Of a DNA stretch of 64,000 nucleotides, positions 17,715 to 25,955 are shown piece by piece. Source of the DNA: Ilyomonas sp964249755 (lineage in GTDB: Bacteria; Bacteroidota; Bacteroidia; Chitinophagales; Chitinophagaceae); NCBI GenBank assembly GCA_964249755.1, contig CAXUDB010000002.1, positions 372,001 through 436,000 on the forward strand, given 5' to 3'. The notes under the pieces are model-generated. The model was not told the origin of the DNA. It worked only from the letters and a program-made list of their open reading frames with translations, and ran no database searches. The translations under genes were made by a program, and so were the position numbers. Within the stretch, counting starts at the first letter, position 1. The number at the start of each line of letters is the position of its first letter.

Positions 17715-19433
17715 ATGACATTAACCGCAGATATACAAAAATTGCCACGGCACTATATTCCAAGGGATTTTGCGTTGACTTCCTGGGAAGTGCTGGAGCC
17801 CTATTTTAAAGAACTATCGGATAGGCAAATCAACAGCCGTGAAGACCTTGAGCAATGGCTTCGCGATACCAGCGAACTGGAAGCCGTAGTGAGCGAGGAT
17901 GCCTGCTGGCGGCAGATTAAAATGACGTGCGACACTACAGATAAATCGCTTAAAGAAGCCTTTGCTTTTTTTTGTATGGAGATACAGCCCAGGCTGCAAC
18001 CTTACGCCGATGCACTGAATAAAAAACTCATTGCATCGCCCTATACAAGCGAACTGGATGCACAGAAATACTTTACCTATCTGCGCAATGTGCGCAAGAG
18101 CATCGAGTTGTTTCGCGAAGCGAACATACCCTTGCAGGCCGAGTTAAGCGTAATGCAGCAACAATATGGTGTGATTACCGGCGGGATGACAATAGAAGTG
18201 AACGGGCAGGAATACACTTTGCAGCAAGCCACTAAGTTTTTAGAGAATCATGACCGTGCCCTGCGCGAAGAAGTATATAGAAAGATTGGGGAAAGAAGAT
18301 TAGAGGATAAAGATAAACTGGATGGACTCTACACAGGACTCGTACACAAGCGCGATGAAGTGGCACGCAATGCGGGTTTCGCCAACTACCGCGATTATAA
18401 GTTTGTTGAATTAGGCCGCTTTGATTATACCAAGGAAGATTGCTTCTTGTTTCATGAAGCCGTAAAGCTGCATGTGCTTCCGTTAGTTGCACAGATTAAC
18501 AGGAACAAAAAGGCAAAGCTTGGCGTGGATACACTTCGTCCCTGGGATACCGAAGCCGAACCGGAAGGCGTTCAACCACTGCATCCGTTTGAAGACGGCA
18601 AAGAGCTGCTTAACAAAACAGAAAAGTGCTTTACCTCGCTCAATCCATTTTTTGCCGATTGTTTACAAAAAATGAACTCTCTTGGTCACCTCGACCTGGA
18701 AAGCCGCAAAGGCAAAGCACCCGGTGGTTACAATTGTCCGTTGGCAGAGAGCGGCGCTCCATTTATTTTTATGAATGCAGCAGGGCAGATGGGCGATGTA
18801 ACGACTATGGTTCATGAGGGCGGACACGCAGTGCATTCTTTTTTAGCTCACAACTTAGAGTTAAGCGCTTTCAAAGAATACCCAATAGAGATTGCCGAAG
18901 TGGCAAGCATGAGCATGGAATTGTTCACCATGAATCATTGGGATGCCTTTTTTGATAATGCCGAAGATCTGAAACGTGCAAAAGAGCACCAGTTAGAACG
19001 TGTCATTACCATCTTTCCGTGGATAGCCACCGTAGATAAATTTCAGCATTGGGTGTACGAGCATCCGCAGCATTCAGTAAAAGACAGAACCGAAGCGTGG
19101 ATGAATATTCTGAATGAATTTTCAACTGACACGGTTGACTTCAGCGGGTTGGAAAAATACCGCGAGAACAGTTGGCAGCGCCAGCTTCACTTGTTTGAAG
19201 TGCCTTTTTACTATATCGAATATGGCATCGCGCAATTAGGCGCTATTGGTTTGTGGCAGCAATACCTTGCTAACCCTGAAAAGGCACTGCAGAATTATAT
19301 CAACGCACTGAGTCTTGGCGGCACCAAAACATTGCCTCAGCTCTACGAAGCAGCCGGGTTAAAATTCGACTTATCGCCCGCACACATTCAATCTCTGATG
19401 GAGTTTGTAAAAGAGGAAATGGATAAATTGTAA
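17715..19433 (+). CDS. M3 family oligoendopeptidase (PepF-like)
   Basis: Zinc metallopeptidase of family M3 that cuts short peptides in the cytoplasm. The zinc motif HEGGHAVHSF (HExxH variant HEGGH) is at about residue 368, and the third ligand is the Glu in EIAEVASMSMELF about 28 residues later. The N-terminal helical part and length of 572 aa match the M3 oligoendopeptidase F group in Bacteroidota. No signal peptide. Confidence 0.93.
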   Translation: MTLTADIQKLPRHYIPRDFALTSWEVLEPYFKELSDRQINSREDLEQWLRDTSELEAVVSEDACWRQIKMTCDTTDKSLKEAFAFFCMEIQPRLQPYADALNKKLIASPYTSELDAQKYFTYLRNVRKSIELFREANIPLQAELSVMQQQYGVITGGMTIEVNGQEYTLQQATKFLENHDRALREEVYRKIGERRLEDKDKLDGLYTGLVHKRDEVARNAGFANYRDYKFVELGRFDYTKEDCFLFHEAVKLHVLPLVAQINRNKKAKLGVDTLRPWDTEAEPEGVQPLHPFEDGKELLNKTEKCFTSLNPFFADCLQKMNSLGHLDLESRKGKAPGGYNCPLAESGAPFIFMNAAGQMGDVTTMVHEGGHAVHSFLAHNLELSAFKEYPIEIAEVASMSMELFTMNHWDAFFDNAEDLKRAKEHQLERVITIFPWIATVDKFQHWVYEHPQHSVKDRTEAWMNILNEFSTDTVDFSGLEKYRENSWQRQLHLFEVPFYYIEYGIAQLGAIGLWQQYLANPEKALQNYINALSLGGTKTLPQLYEAAGLKFDLSPAHIQSLMEFVKEEMDKL

Positions 19434-19442
19434 ATAGCTACT

Positions 19443-19497
19443 AGGTGTGAGGGAAGAGGTATGAGTTCTAACAGCCCATATTCGAACCTCACACTTC
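19443..19497. repeat. Inverted TACCTCACACCTC-type repeat
   Basis: AGGTGTGAGG and AGGTATGAG on the left face CCTCACACTTC on the right across a loop of about 30 bases, between pepF-like and yccF-like genes. The same CTCAnACCT-type words occur at 50467..50498, 61843..61874 and 62857..62884. It is not followed by a T tract, so a terminator role is not evident. Confidence 0.45.
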
Positions 19498-19509
19498 ATG
19501 TCTTAAATT

Positions 19510-19878
19510 ATGAATTTACTCGGCAATCTTATCTGGCTCGTCTGTGGTGGCTTTTTTTCAGCGCTTGGCTATGCGGTTGCTGGGTTTGTTTTTTGCTGCA
19601 CCATCATTGGCATTCCCTTCGGTATCCAGTGTTTTAAGATTGCGGGCTTTGTATTGTTTCCATTTGGCAAGACTATTATTTCCAAGCCCGGCAACACAGG
19701 TTGTTTGTCAGTTCTGTTCAATATCATCTGGATTGTAAGCGGTGGTTTATACACGGCTTTTATTCATGTCGTCTTTGGCTTGCTTCTCTTCATCACCATC
19801 GTTGGTGTTCCTTTTGCCCGCAAGCATTTTGAACTGGCTGCATTATCATTGACACCGTTTGGAAAAGAGGTTATTTGA
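19510..19878 (+). CDS. YccF domain membrane protein
   Basis: Two repeats of the YccF motif, each a hydrophobic hairpin with the pattern IGIPFG / VGVPFA and ending in FPFGKTII or TPFGKEVI. About four membrane spans in 122 aa. The family is conserved in many bacteria; function is unknown. Inner membrane expected. Confidence 0.9.
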   Translation: MNLLGNLIWLVCGGFFSALGYAVAGFVFCCTIIGIPFGIQCFKIAGFVLFPFGKTIISKPGNTGCLSVLFNIIWIVSGGLYTAFIHVVFGLLLFITIVGVPFARKHFELAALSLTPFGKEVI

Positions 19879-20030
19879 AGTTAGTTGTCAGCCATCAGCT
19901 GTTTGCCTCCGGTTTTATACAATTCAACAAAAAATTGCTACTGCCAGTTGACAGCTTCTCCTAAAATTTATTTCCACCCGATTCATTTATTTTATACTAT
20001 TGCACCCTTCCTAAAAATAATGATATTGTA

Positions 20031-20411
20031 ATGGCGAAGAAACAGTTGTTTACTCTGGAATATCCCGTAAGATGTTCGCCACAGATTTTATACGAATTCC
20101 TTTATACACCTTCCGGTTTGGGAGAGTGGTTTGCCGAAAAGGTAGATGAGCGCGATGGTGTTTTTTCTTTTAGCTGGAATGGTTCGGTAGAAAAAGCAGA
20201 ACAGCTGGAGCACGAGCAGGATAAGTATGTAAAATATCATTGGCTCACAGCGCCTAAAGATGAATACTTTGAGTTTCGCATTGAGAAAACGGAGATAACC
20301 AATCAAACGATTTTGGTGATAAAAGACTTTGCCGAGAAAGCCGAAATCAAAGACCAGAGCCGCCTCTGGGAGTCGCAGGTGAAAGACCTGTTTCACCGTT
20401 TGGGAAACTAA
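20031..20411 (+). CDS. START-like domain protein (SRPBCC superfamily)
   Basis: Compact helix-grip protein of 126 aa starting KKQLFTLEYPVRCSPQILYEFL, with GLGEWFAEKV and a final helix ESQVKDLFHRLG. This matches the START-like domain family common in Bacteroidota. The superfamily binds hydrophobic ligands in a central cavity; no ligand can be assigned. It lies 91 to 115 bases ahead of the LptF/G-type gene. Confidence 0.85.
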   Translation: MAKKQLFTLEYPVRCSPQILYEFLYTPSGLGEWFAEKVDERDGVFSFSWNGSVEKAEQLEHEQDKYVKYHWLTAPKDEYFEFRIEKTEITNQTILVIKDFAEKAEIKDQSRLWESQVKDLFHRLGN

Positions 20412-20525
20412 ATTGTCAGGCGACATTTATCTTTTTTTGCTGTTAAATTCTTTCCTTCCTTTTTGCCTGGCCAAGTTTGTGTGCCCCTGTAAGTTTTACA
20501 TTTGTTTCTTATAATCAATTTCCGT

Positions 20526-21980
20526 TTGATAAAGAAACTCGACCTTCTCATCATTAAGGCTTTTATCGGTCCTTTTTTAGCCACGTTCCTTATTTCGCTG
20601 TTTGTGCTCATCATGCAGTTTTTCTGGCTGTATATTGATGATATTGTCGGCAAGGGATTCGACTTCTTTACCATCATGCGACTGGTGGGTGCGGTGGGCG
20701 CAACTGTTGTTCCCCTGGCGCTGCCGCTGTCATTGTTATTGTCTTCCATTATGACATTTGGCAACCTTGGCGAAAGCTTTGAACTCGTCGCTATCAAGAG
20801 TGCCGGCATCTCGTTGCTCCGCTTCATGCGTCCGCTGCTCATTGTTTCCATCTTTATCAGTGGCATTGCTTTTTTATTCGAAAACAACATTATTCCTTAC
20901 GCCAATTTGAAGCTCGATGCCCTGAAATGGGATATGGTAGCCACAAAGCCTGCCTTCGATATTAAGGAAGGCGTGTTTTATGATAAACTGGAAGGTTATG
21001 TAATCAAACTGGGCAAAAAAGATAAGGATGACAGTACTATTCACAATGTTGTTATCTATGAGCGCAACTATGCTTTGCAAGACAACCTGATGATTGCCAA
21101 AAGCGGCATTATGCGCGTTACCGACGACAAGCAGTTTATGGAGTTTAAACTACGCGATGGCTGGCGCTACGAAGAGCGTGGTAACCGCTACAATCCCAAC
21201 ACAGAATTTATCCGTTTGGGGTTTAAAGAATATACTAAACTCTTCGATTTATCTTCTTTTAAAATGAGCCGCACCGAAGACAGCCTGTTTAAATACAACC
21301 CTAAAATGCTGAGTGTGCGGCAGCTAAACGTAGCCATTGATTCGCTGAAAGACACACATACTTTTTTCTACAACCGCGCCGAGCGCGAGCTTCGTCCTTC
21401 GCTCGCTTTTTTAAAATATAAAGACAGTGTTTGGGCACCGGTTTCTTTTGCAGTTGCGCTTAGCCAAAAAGATACGGCTAAGAGCAAGCAAAGCAAACTT
21501 TCTATGCAAACCACTGTTATTGACCGGGCTTTAGGTCAAATCGGCACGGCAAGTAGTATTGCGCGGCTGCAAGCTTCCGATTTTTCGGAACGGAATAAAT
21601 CGCTGCGCAAGCATTGGGTGGAATGGAACCGCAAATTCACGCTTTCGGTGGCTTGTATTGTACTGTTTATGATCGGTGCACCATTAGGTTCTATTATTCG
21701 CAAAGGCGGCTTGGGAACACCGCTTATCTTTGCCATTGTGTTCTTTGTTTTGTTTCACTTGCTGAATACCTTCGGAGAAAAATTTGCCAAAGAAGGTGTT
21801 ACTTCACCGTTCGCCGGCATGTGGCTTTCCACGATGGTGCTGATACCTATCGGTGCATTTCTTACGGTTAAAGCCATGAAAGATTCGCAGTTATTTAATG
21901 GAGAAGTATACAGCCGGTTCTTTAAAAACATCAGCCGGTTTTTTACACAACGATTCCGAAAATCAAATGCAACAATATGA
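20526..21980 (+). CDS. LptF/LptG-type lipopolysaccharide export permease
   Basis: Membrane permease of the LptB2FG transporter that lifts lipopolysaccharide from the inner membrane. Three N-terminal helices (LDLLIIKAFIGPFLATFLIS onward), a periplasmic beta-jellyroll domain (about 120-330), and three C-terminal helices (about 370-460) are seen. No ATG lies near the start. I choose TTG 20526, giving (M)IKKLDLLIIKAFIGPF, which matches the usual family opening; TTG 20502 would add eight residues. Its stop overlaps the next ATG by four bases (ATGA), implying translational coupling to the superoxide dismutase. Confidence 0.88.
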   Translation: MIKKLDLLIIKAFIGPFLATFLISLFVLIMQFFWLYIDDIVGKGFDFFTIMRLVGAVGATVVPLALPLSLLLSSIMTFGNLGESFELVAIKSAGISLLRFMRPLLIVSIFISGIAFLFENNIIPYANLKLDALKWDMVATKPAFDIKEGVFYDKLEGYVIKLGKKDKDDSTIHNVVIYERNYALQDNLMIAKSGIMRVTDDKQFMEFKLRDGWRYEERGNRYNPNTEFIRLGFKEYTKLFDLSSFKMSRTEDSLFKYNPKMLSVRQLNVAIDSLKDTHTFFYNRAERELRPSLAFLKYKDSVWAPVSFAVALSQKDTAKSKQSKLSMQTTVIDRALGQIGTASSIARLQASDFSERNKSLRKHWVEWNRKFTLSVACIVLFMIGAPLGSIIRKGGLGTPLIFAIVFFVLFHLLNTFGEKFAKEGVTSPFAGMWLSTMVLIPIGAFLTVKAMKDSQLFNGEVYSRFFKNISRFFTQRFRKSNATI

Positions 21981-22723
21981 ATGAAGAATTGAATAGCCGC
22001 CGCGAGTTTATTAAGACCACCGGTAAGGCTGGCATTGCCGCCGGGCTGGCAGCTACGGTATTGCCTTCGCTGGCTAATGTATCTCCAAAAGAAATGGAAG
22101 CAACAGCGCAGTTTGAACAATCGCCTTTGCCTTATTCGTACAGCACATTAGAGCCTGTGATTGATGCACAAACGATGGAACTCCATTACAGCAAACACGC
22201 AGCTACCTACGCCAAAAACCTAAAGGAAGCCTGCGCTGCCGAAGGTGTGAACACAGCGAACACGACATTGGAGCAATTACTTTCCAACATATCGAAATAC
22301 ACGCCTAAAATGCGCAACAATGCGGGTGGTCATTATAACCATGAACTCTTCTGGAAAACGATGCAAACACCTTCTTCAGCAGCCATGCCTTCCGGCAAAC
22401 TGATGGATGCCATCAACACAAACTTCACTTCATTTGCATCTTTTAAGAATGAATTTAGCGAAGCCGCAAAGAACCGCTTTGGCAGCGGCTGGGCCTGGTT
22501 GGTAATGACAACTGATAAGAAGCTGGTAATTGGTTCTACACCCAACCAGGACAATCCATTGATGGACGTTAGCCCGCTGAAAGGGATGCCGGTATTCGGT
22601 CTGGATGTTTGGGAACATGCTTACTATCTGCATTATCAAAACCGCCGCCCGGAGTATATCAGCGAATGGTGGAAAGTGGTAAATTGGCCGTTTATTCAGC
22701 AGCGCTTTGAGGCAATGAGCTAG
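21977..22723 (+). CDS. Fe/Mn superoxide dismutase with Tat-type signal
   Basis: Converts superoxide to oxygen and peroxide. The metal ligands are visible as the His of HYSKHAATYAKNL, the His of GGHYNHELFW, and Asp and His in LDVWEHAYYLHY. An N-terminal extension carries the twin-arginine motif SRREFIK followed by a hydrophobic stretch to about residue 35, so the enzyme is probably exported folded to the periplasm. Fe versus Mn cannot be decided by eye. It overlaps the LptF/G-like gene by four bases. Confidence 0.95.
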   Translation: MNEELNSRREFIKTTGKAGIAAGLAATVLPSLANVSPKEMEATAQFEQSPLPYSYSTLEPVIDAQTMELHYSKHAATYAKNLKEACAAEGVNTANTTLEQLLSNISKYTPKMRNNAGGHYNHELFWKTMQTPSSAAMPSGKLMDAINTNFTSFASFKNEFSEAAKNRFGSGWAWLVMTTDKKLVIGSTPNQDNPLMDVSPLKGMPVFGLDVWEHAYYLHYQNRRPEYISEWWKVVNWPFIQQRFEAMS

Positions 22724-22774
22724 TTGTTTTTATTTATATGGTTGATGGTTAACTACCTTGATTATTTATAAAAC

Positions 22775-22803
22775 AAAAAGGCTTCATATAGTGAAGCTTT
22801 TTT
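22775..22803. terminator. Bidirectional terminator between sod and CDF genes
   Basis: Stem AAAAAGGCTTCA / TGAAGCTTTTTT with one mismatch and a short loop. A tracts on one side and T tracts on the other allow it to end both the plus-strand superoxide dismutase and the minus-strand transporter transcripts. Confidence 0.8.
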
Positions 22804-22822
22804 GTTTACAGTTGTTTCAGTT

Positions 22823-23830
22823 TCAGCTTTCCGTTTCGTTTGTCTCTAAAGTGTGTTTTTCGTTCGACAGCACATTTGCTAATGTCCAGGTCAATCTTTT
22901 TTTGAGTGCCTGTTGCCTCACCGGGCAATCTTCTTTACTGCAAATTGCGCATTGCTGCGGAGGAATGCAGCCATCGGTATGCACAAACAATTCGAACGCA
23001 TCCGGAAAGGAAGCCGTAATAGAATTGCGAAGACTTTCTACCTCTTTATGCGCTTCGTTTACATTAAAATAATACGGCACGGTAAGGTGGCAATCTACGT
23101 GCAGCAGGCTGCCATATTTAATCACGCGCAGGTTATGAATGTCTATCCAGTTGTTGCGGCGACTGCTGTTTAGCATTGCCACCAGTTGCGACAGCAACTC
23201 CATATCGGCTTCATCCATAATGCCTGCCAGCGAAGTGCGGATGATGATGTAGCCATTGTATAAAATGACGCCGCTTAGCACAATGGCTATCACTTTATCC
23301 AGCCAGTATTGTTTGGTATAAAGAATAATAACCAACCCGATAATAACTGCGAGCGTGGAATAAGTATCTATCTGCAAATGCTTCCCGCTCGATTGCAGCG
23401 CTACCGACTTTGTCTGCTTTCCTTTTCGAAGACAGATATAACCAGCGATATAATTGATGACACCCGTAACCGCTATCAGCAGCAAACCTGTATCTAATTT
23501 ACCAATGGGCTGGGTGATAAAGAAATTATGTATCGTCTGGTATAAAATAATTAAACCAGCCGATACAATCAAACCGCCTTCCACAGCAGCCGAAATAAAC
23601 TCGGCTTTGCCATGCCCATAAGGATGTTCCATATCCCGCGGCTTGGCAGCAATGTATAAGCTGTATAAACCAATGGCGCCAGCCACCACGTTTACAATAC
23701 TTTCCAGCGCATCCGTTAAAATAGCCAGCGAGCCGGTAATGTAGTAAGCAATTATTTTGGCAATGAACAACACTACAGACAGCGTTGTAATCCATTTCTG
23801 CACCGTAAGATTTTGCCTGGCTGATTGCAA
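22823..23830 (-). CDS. Cation diffusion facilitator metal transporter
   Basis: Proton-coupled efflux of divalent metal ions such as zinc or iron across the inner membrane. Six membrane helices fill about residues 12-205. The metal-site residues appear in TDALESIVNV (helix 2) and in the family hallmark HPYGHGKAEF. A cytoplasmic C-terminal domain (about 210-300) is followed by a Cys-rich end (PPQQCAICSKEDCPV), an unusual possible extra metal site. No ATG is in frame; TTG at 23830 is the most likely start. Confidence 0.92.
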   Translation of the reverse strand: MQSARQNLTVQKWITTLSVVLFIAKIIAYYITGSLAILTDALESIVNVVAGAIGLYSLYIAAKPRDMEHPYGHGKAEFISAAVEGGLIVSAGLIILYQTIHNFFITQPIGKLDTGLLLIAVTGVINYIAGYICLRKGKQTKSVALQSSGKHLQIDTYSTLAVIIGLVIILYTKQYWLDKVIAIVLSGVILYNGYIIIRTSLAGIMDEADMELLSQLVAMLNSSRRNNWIDIHNLRVIKYGSLLHVDCHLTVPYYFNVNEAHKEVESLRNSITASFPDAFELFVHTDGCIPPQQCAICSKEDCPVRQQALKKRLTWTLANVLSNEKHTLETNETES

Positions 23831-24023
23831 GTGTTTGATTTTTTTGTGTAGCCGGCAAATGTATTTTTTATTCTCTTGCTATTCGTAACAATGAGCTTGA
23901 AAAGAAAGCCCACACTACGCTTTTTCCATTGCAGCAAGTAATTATTTCAGTGAACAAGTTGGCTGCAAGTCCCGTTTTCTTTGCAAATACAATTACTTTT
24001 GGCGCTCATCTTTAAATTGAATT

Positions 24024-24338
24024 ATGTCGACGGAGCAACCGCAGCAAAACCAGTTAAACATTGAGATATCCGAAGAAATGGCGGAAGGTACATATGCTAA
24101 CCTTGCCGTAATTACGCACAGCCACGCCGAGTTTGTAATTGACTTTGTGAATGTAATGCCAGGCACACCCAAAAGCCGCGTGAAATCGCGCATCATTTTT
24201 ACACCTATGCACGCCAAACGTTTCATGAAAGCCTTGCAGGAAAACATTGAACGCTACGAAGCGGCACATGGTAAAATTAAAGACCTGGAACAGATAGATA
24301 TTCCGCTCAATTTTGGCGGACCGACTGCGCAGGCGTAA
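24024..24338 (+). CDS. DUF3467 family protein
   Basis: Small 104-aa protein with NIEISEEMAEGTYANLAVITHSHAEFVIDF and later VKSRIIFTPMHAKRFMKALQENI, the family signature. DUF3467 proteins are widespread in Bacteroidota; function unknown. A Gln/Pro start and a Gly/Pro end suggest flexible termini around one beta-alpha domain. Confidence 0.9.
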   Translation: MSTEQPQQNQLNIEISEEMAEGTYANLAVITHSHAEFVIDFVNVMPGTPKSRVKSRIIFTPMHAKRFMKALQENIERYEAAHGKIKDLEQIDIPLNFGGPTAQA

Positions 24339-24393
24339 GGGGATTGTAACGTTTCAAGTGTGGTTTCGAATAATAAATCAGCAGATAAAAAGC

Positions 24394-24428
24394 AATAAAA
24401 AAGGTATCTTTCTGTAAAGAAAAATACC
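24394..24428 (-). terminator. Minus-strand terminator
   Basis: Hairpin GGTATCTTTCT / AGAAAAATACC with one mismatch. Read on the minus strand it is followed by a T tract (plus-strand A run at 24397-24402). It lies 14 bases past the stop of the small minus-strand ORF at 24442, supporting transcription of that ORF. Confidence 0.65.
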
Positions 24429-24441
24429 CTGTATAAAACGC

Positions 24442-24693
24442 TTATTCCGTCATTTTTTTACTCTTCCTTTTCGCTGAAAACTGGAGTAATTTTACATCGG
24501 AAATCACTGTGTTATGTTTATTAATATTTCCAATAACATGCCATCCAAGTTTAGATAGTCGCCAAGACTTCAGATGATTGAACGATAATGCAGAATAGAT
24601 AAAGTAAAGTTTGTGTGTACCAAAAAGGGTGTGGTGTTGTACAAAAATCTTTCCTGCCTGCAAGTTCAATTCCATTCCCCCACAAAGGTTCAT
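24442..24693 (-). CDS. Small hypothetical protein, 83 aa
   Basis: Starts 15 bases after the stop of the DUF3820 gene on the same strand and ends just before a minus-strand terminator, so it fits as the last gene of a two-gene unit. Sequence MNLCGGMELNLQAGKIFVQH through SKLGWHVIGNINKHNTVISD to a basic tail SAKRKSKKMTE. No family recognised and no membrane span. It could be a real small protein or a decayed gene end. Confidence 0.4.
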   Translation of the reverse strand: MNLCGGMELNLQAGKIFVQHHTLFGTHKLYFIYSALSFNHLKSWRLSKLGWHVIGNINKHNTVISDVKLLQFSAKRKSKKMTE

Positions 24694-24710
24694 AACTCCG
24701 CAAAGCTGCT

Positions 24711-24938
24711 CTATTTTTTCAACGGTTCCAGCAATTCACTCAAGCCGTTTGTTTTAATTTCATACATGGTTGCCAGCATCATCCCAAGTTTACCTTTCGG
24801 AAAGCCTTTGCGGTGAAACCATTCTAAATAAAAAGCCGGCAAATCACAAAGCAGTGTGCCTTCATATTTGCCAAACGGCATTTTAGTTGTAAGTAACTGT
24901 TGCAGCAGCGATGTATCGGGCATTTGCGGTTCTTCCAT
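24711..24938 (-). CDS. DUF3820 family protein
   Basis: Short protein with MPFGKYEGTLLCDLPAFYLE and FPKGKLGMMLATMYEIK, the DUF3820 hallmark (a fold compared with quorum-sensing-regulated virulence factors). I take the ATG at 24938 (MEEPQMPDTS); an upstream ATG at 24977 adds 13 residues that do not look like the family. Function unknown. Confidence 0.85.
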   Translation of the reverse strand: MEEPQMPDTSLLQQLLTTKMPFGKYEGTLLCDLPAFYLEWFHRKGFPKGKLGMMLATMYEIKTNGLSELLEPLKK

Positions 24939-25073
24939 GTTTGCAAAATAAAAAGAAGTAAACAGGCTTCGCTGCATTTGGTAATAAACTAAACGTTGAT
25001 TAATAGAATTACTGCTGATGACTCACTTGTGTCAGCCGCTATAGCAGTAAGCAATTGATAGCAGCATAGATTT

Positions 25074-25620
25074 CTAATTGTTGTCGAATAAAAATTCTTC
25101 CAAATCTTCGAAGTACCTTTTTTGCAAATAAGTCACTGTGGCTTTTCGAATATATTCCCCAACATATTTTGGAACGTCTGCCCAAGATGGTGGATCATAA
25201 GTCTGTTCGCCAGCAGATTTAGTAATATAGGTATATCGTCCTTCGGTAATTCTTATTAAAGCAATTCCATGTTCGTCAGCAAACTTATAAGCACCAGATT
25301 GGAAGCCGCTAGTTGAAAATATCATTCCTTTTTTGTGCACCTGTCGCTCTTAACTTGTCATAAAGTAGTTGAACAACTTCTCTTTTAATTTCACTTTTAT
25401 GCCTTTTACATTCAATCAAAACCCTAAATCATGCTCCTAAAACTTCAAACTCTGCATAAACATCTATCTGATATTCTCCATCACTTTTAGGTAAATGAAT
25501 GTCATGACTTGCTTTAAAATTCTTCAATTCTTTTCCTACACTTTCTAAATATTCCTTTACAAGCAATTCAAACTCTCTTGTTGTTATGTCCGCATTTATG
25601 TCGTCTGGCAGTAAAGGCAT
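25074..25620 (-). pseudogene. Broken Mrr-like restriction endonuclease
   Basis: Two ORFs in different frames form one protein. The first (25620 down to 25429) runs MPLLPDDINADITTREFELL to IDVYAEFEVLGA and meets TGA. The same frame continues FRVLIECKRHKSEIKREVVQ, which with the preceding Asp gives the D...E-x-K core of Mrr-type nucleases. Then at an A6 run near 25334 the homologous frame shifts to KGMIFSTSGFQSGAYKFADE and ends at 25074. So one nonsense codon and one frameshift disable it. Base composition is more AT-rich than nearby core genes, as expected for an acquired defence gene. The gene may have targeted modified DNA. Confidence 0.85.
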
Positions 25621-25711
25621 AAATAAATATTTTGAGGTATCGCAATACTCTTGCCGCCAACTAAAATATATACGAATGATTTTTACTCGTCCATATTTTA
25701 TTACAATATAT

Positions 25712-25816
25712 AACTATCTCGGATGAATGGTTAACTATCTCGCGAGAAGGTTTAAGTATTTCCCGAGAATGTTTATCTGTCGCCCGAGATAGTTGAACAT
25801 TCTTCCACGCAGGTTT
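25712..25816. repeat. 21-bp degenerate tandem array B (5 units)
   Basis: Five 21-base units, starting AACTATCTCGGATG, AACTATCTCGCGAG, AAGTATTTCCCGAG, ATCTGTCGCCCGAG and AACATTCTTCCACG, each ending in a T-rich triplet. Unit 1 contains AACTATCTCGG and unit 4 contains its exact complement CCGAGATAGTT, so units occur in both orientations and the locus can fold. It occupies the gap between the broken endonuclease and mqnE. Confidence 0.8.
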
Positions 25817-25876
25817 TTACAGGGTTGCTAAGTGATACAACGGGAATTAATTCAATAAATAAGGTTTGTTGGTAGA

Positions 25877-25912
25877 TAAAAAACCCTGCAGGTTACGATA
25901 ACCTGCAGGGTT
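25877..25912 (-). terminator. Terminator after mqnE
   Basis: Perfect 14-bp stem built on AACCCTGCAGGTTA with a three-base loop. On the minus strand it is followed by a run of T. It lies 44 bases past the mqnE stop codon. Confidence 0.85.
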
Positions 25913-25955
25913 CATTGTAAGTGATCCAAAGAAGATTGATTCTTTAAGCCATTCG

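Noticed and set aside
25429..25431. TGA in the Mrr-like gene as selenocysteine
   Set aside because: No hairpin of the SECIS type follows, the position is not a known selenocysteine site, and a frameshift downstream shows the gene is dead anyway.
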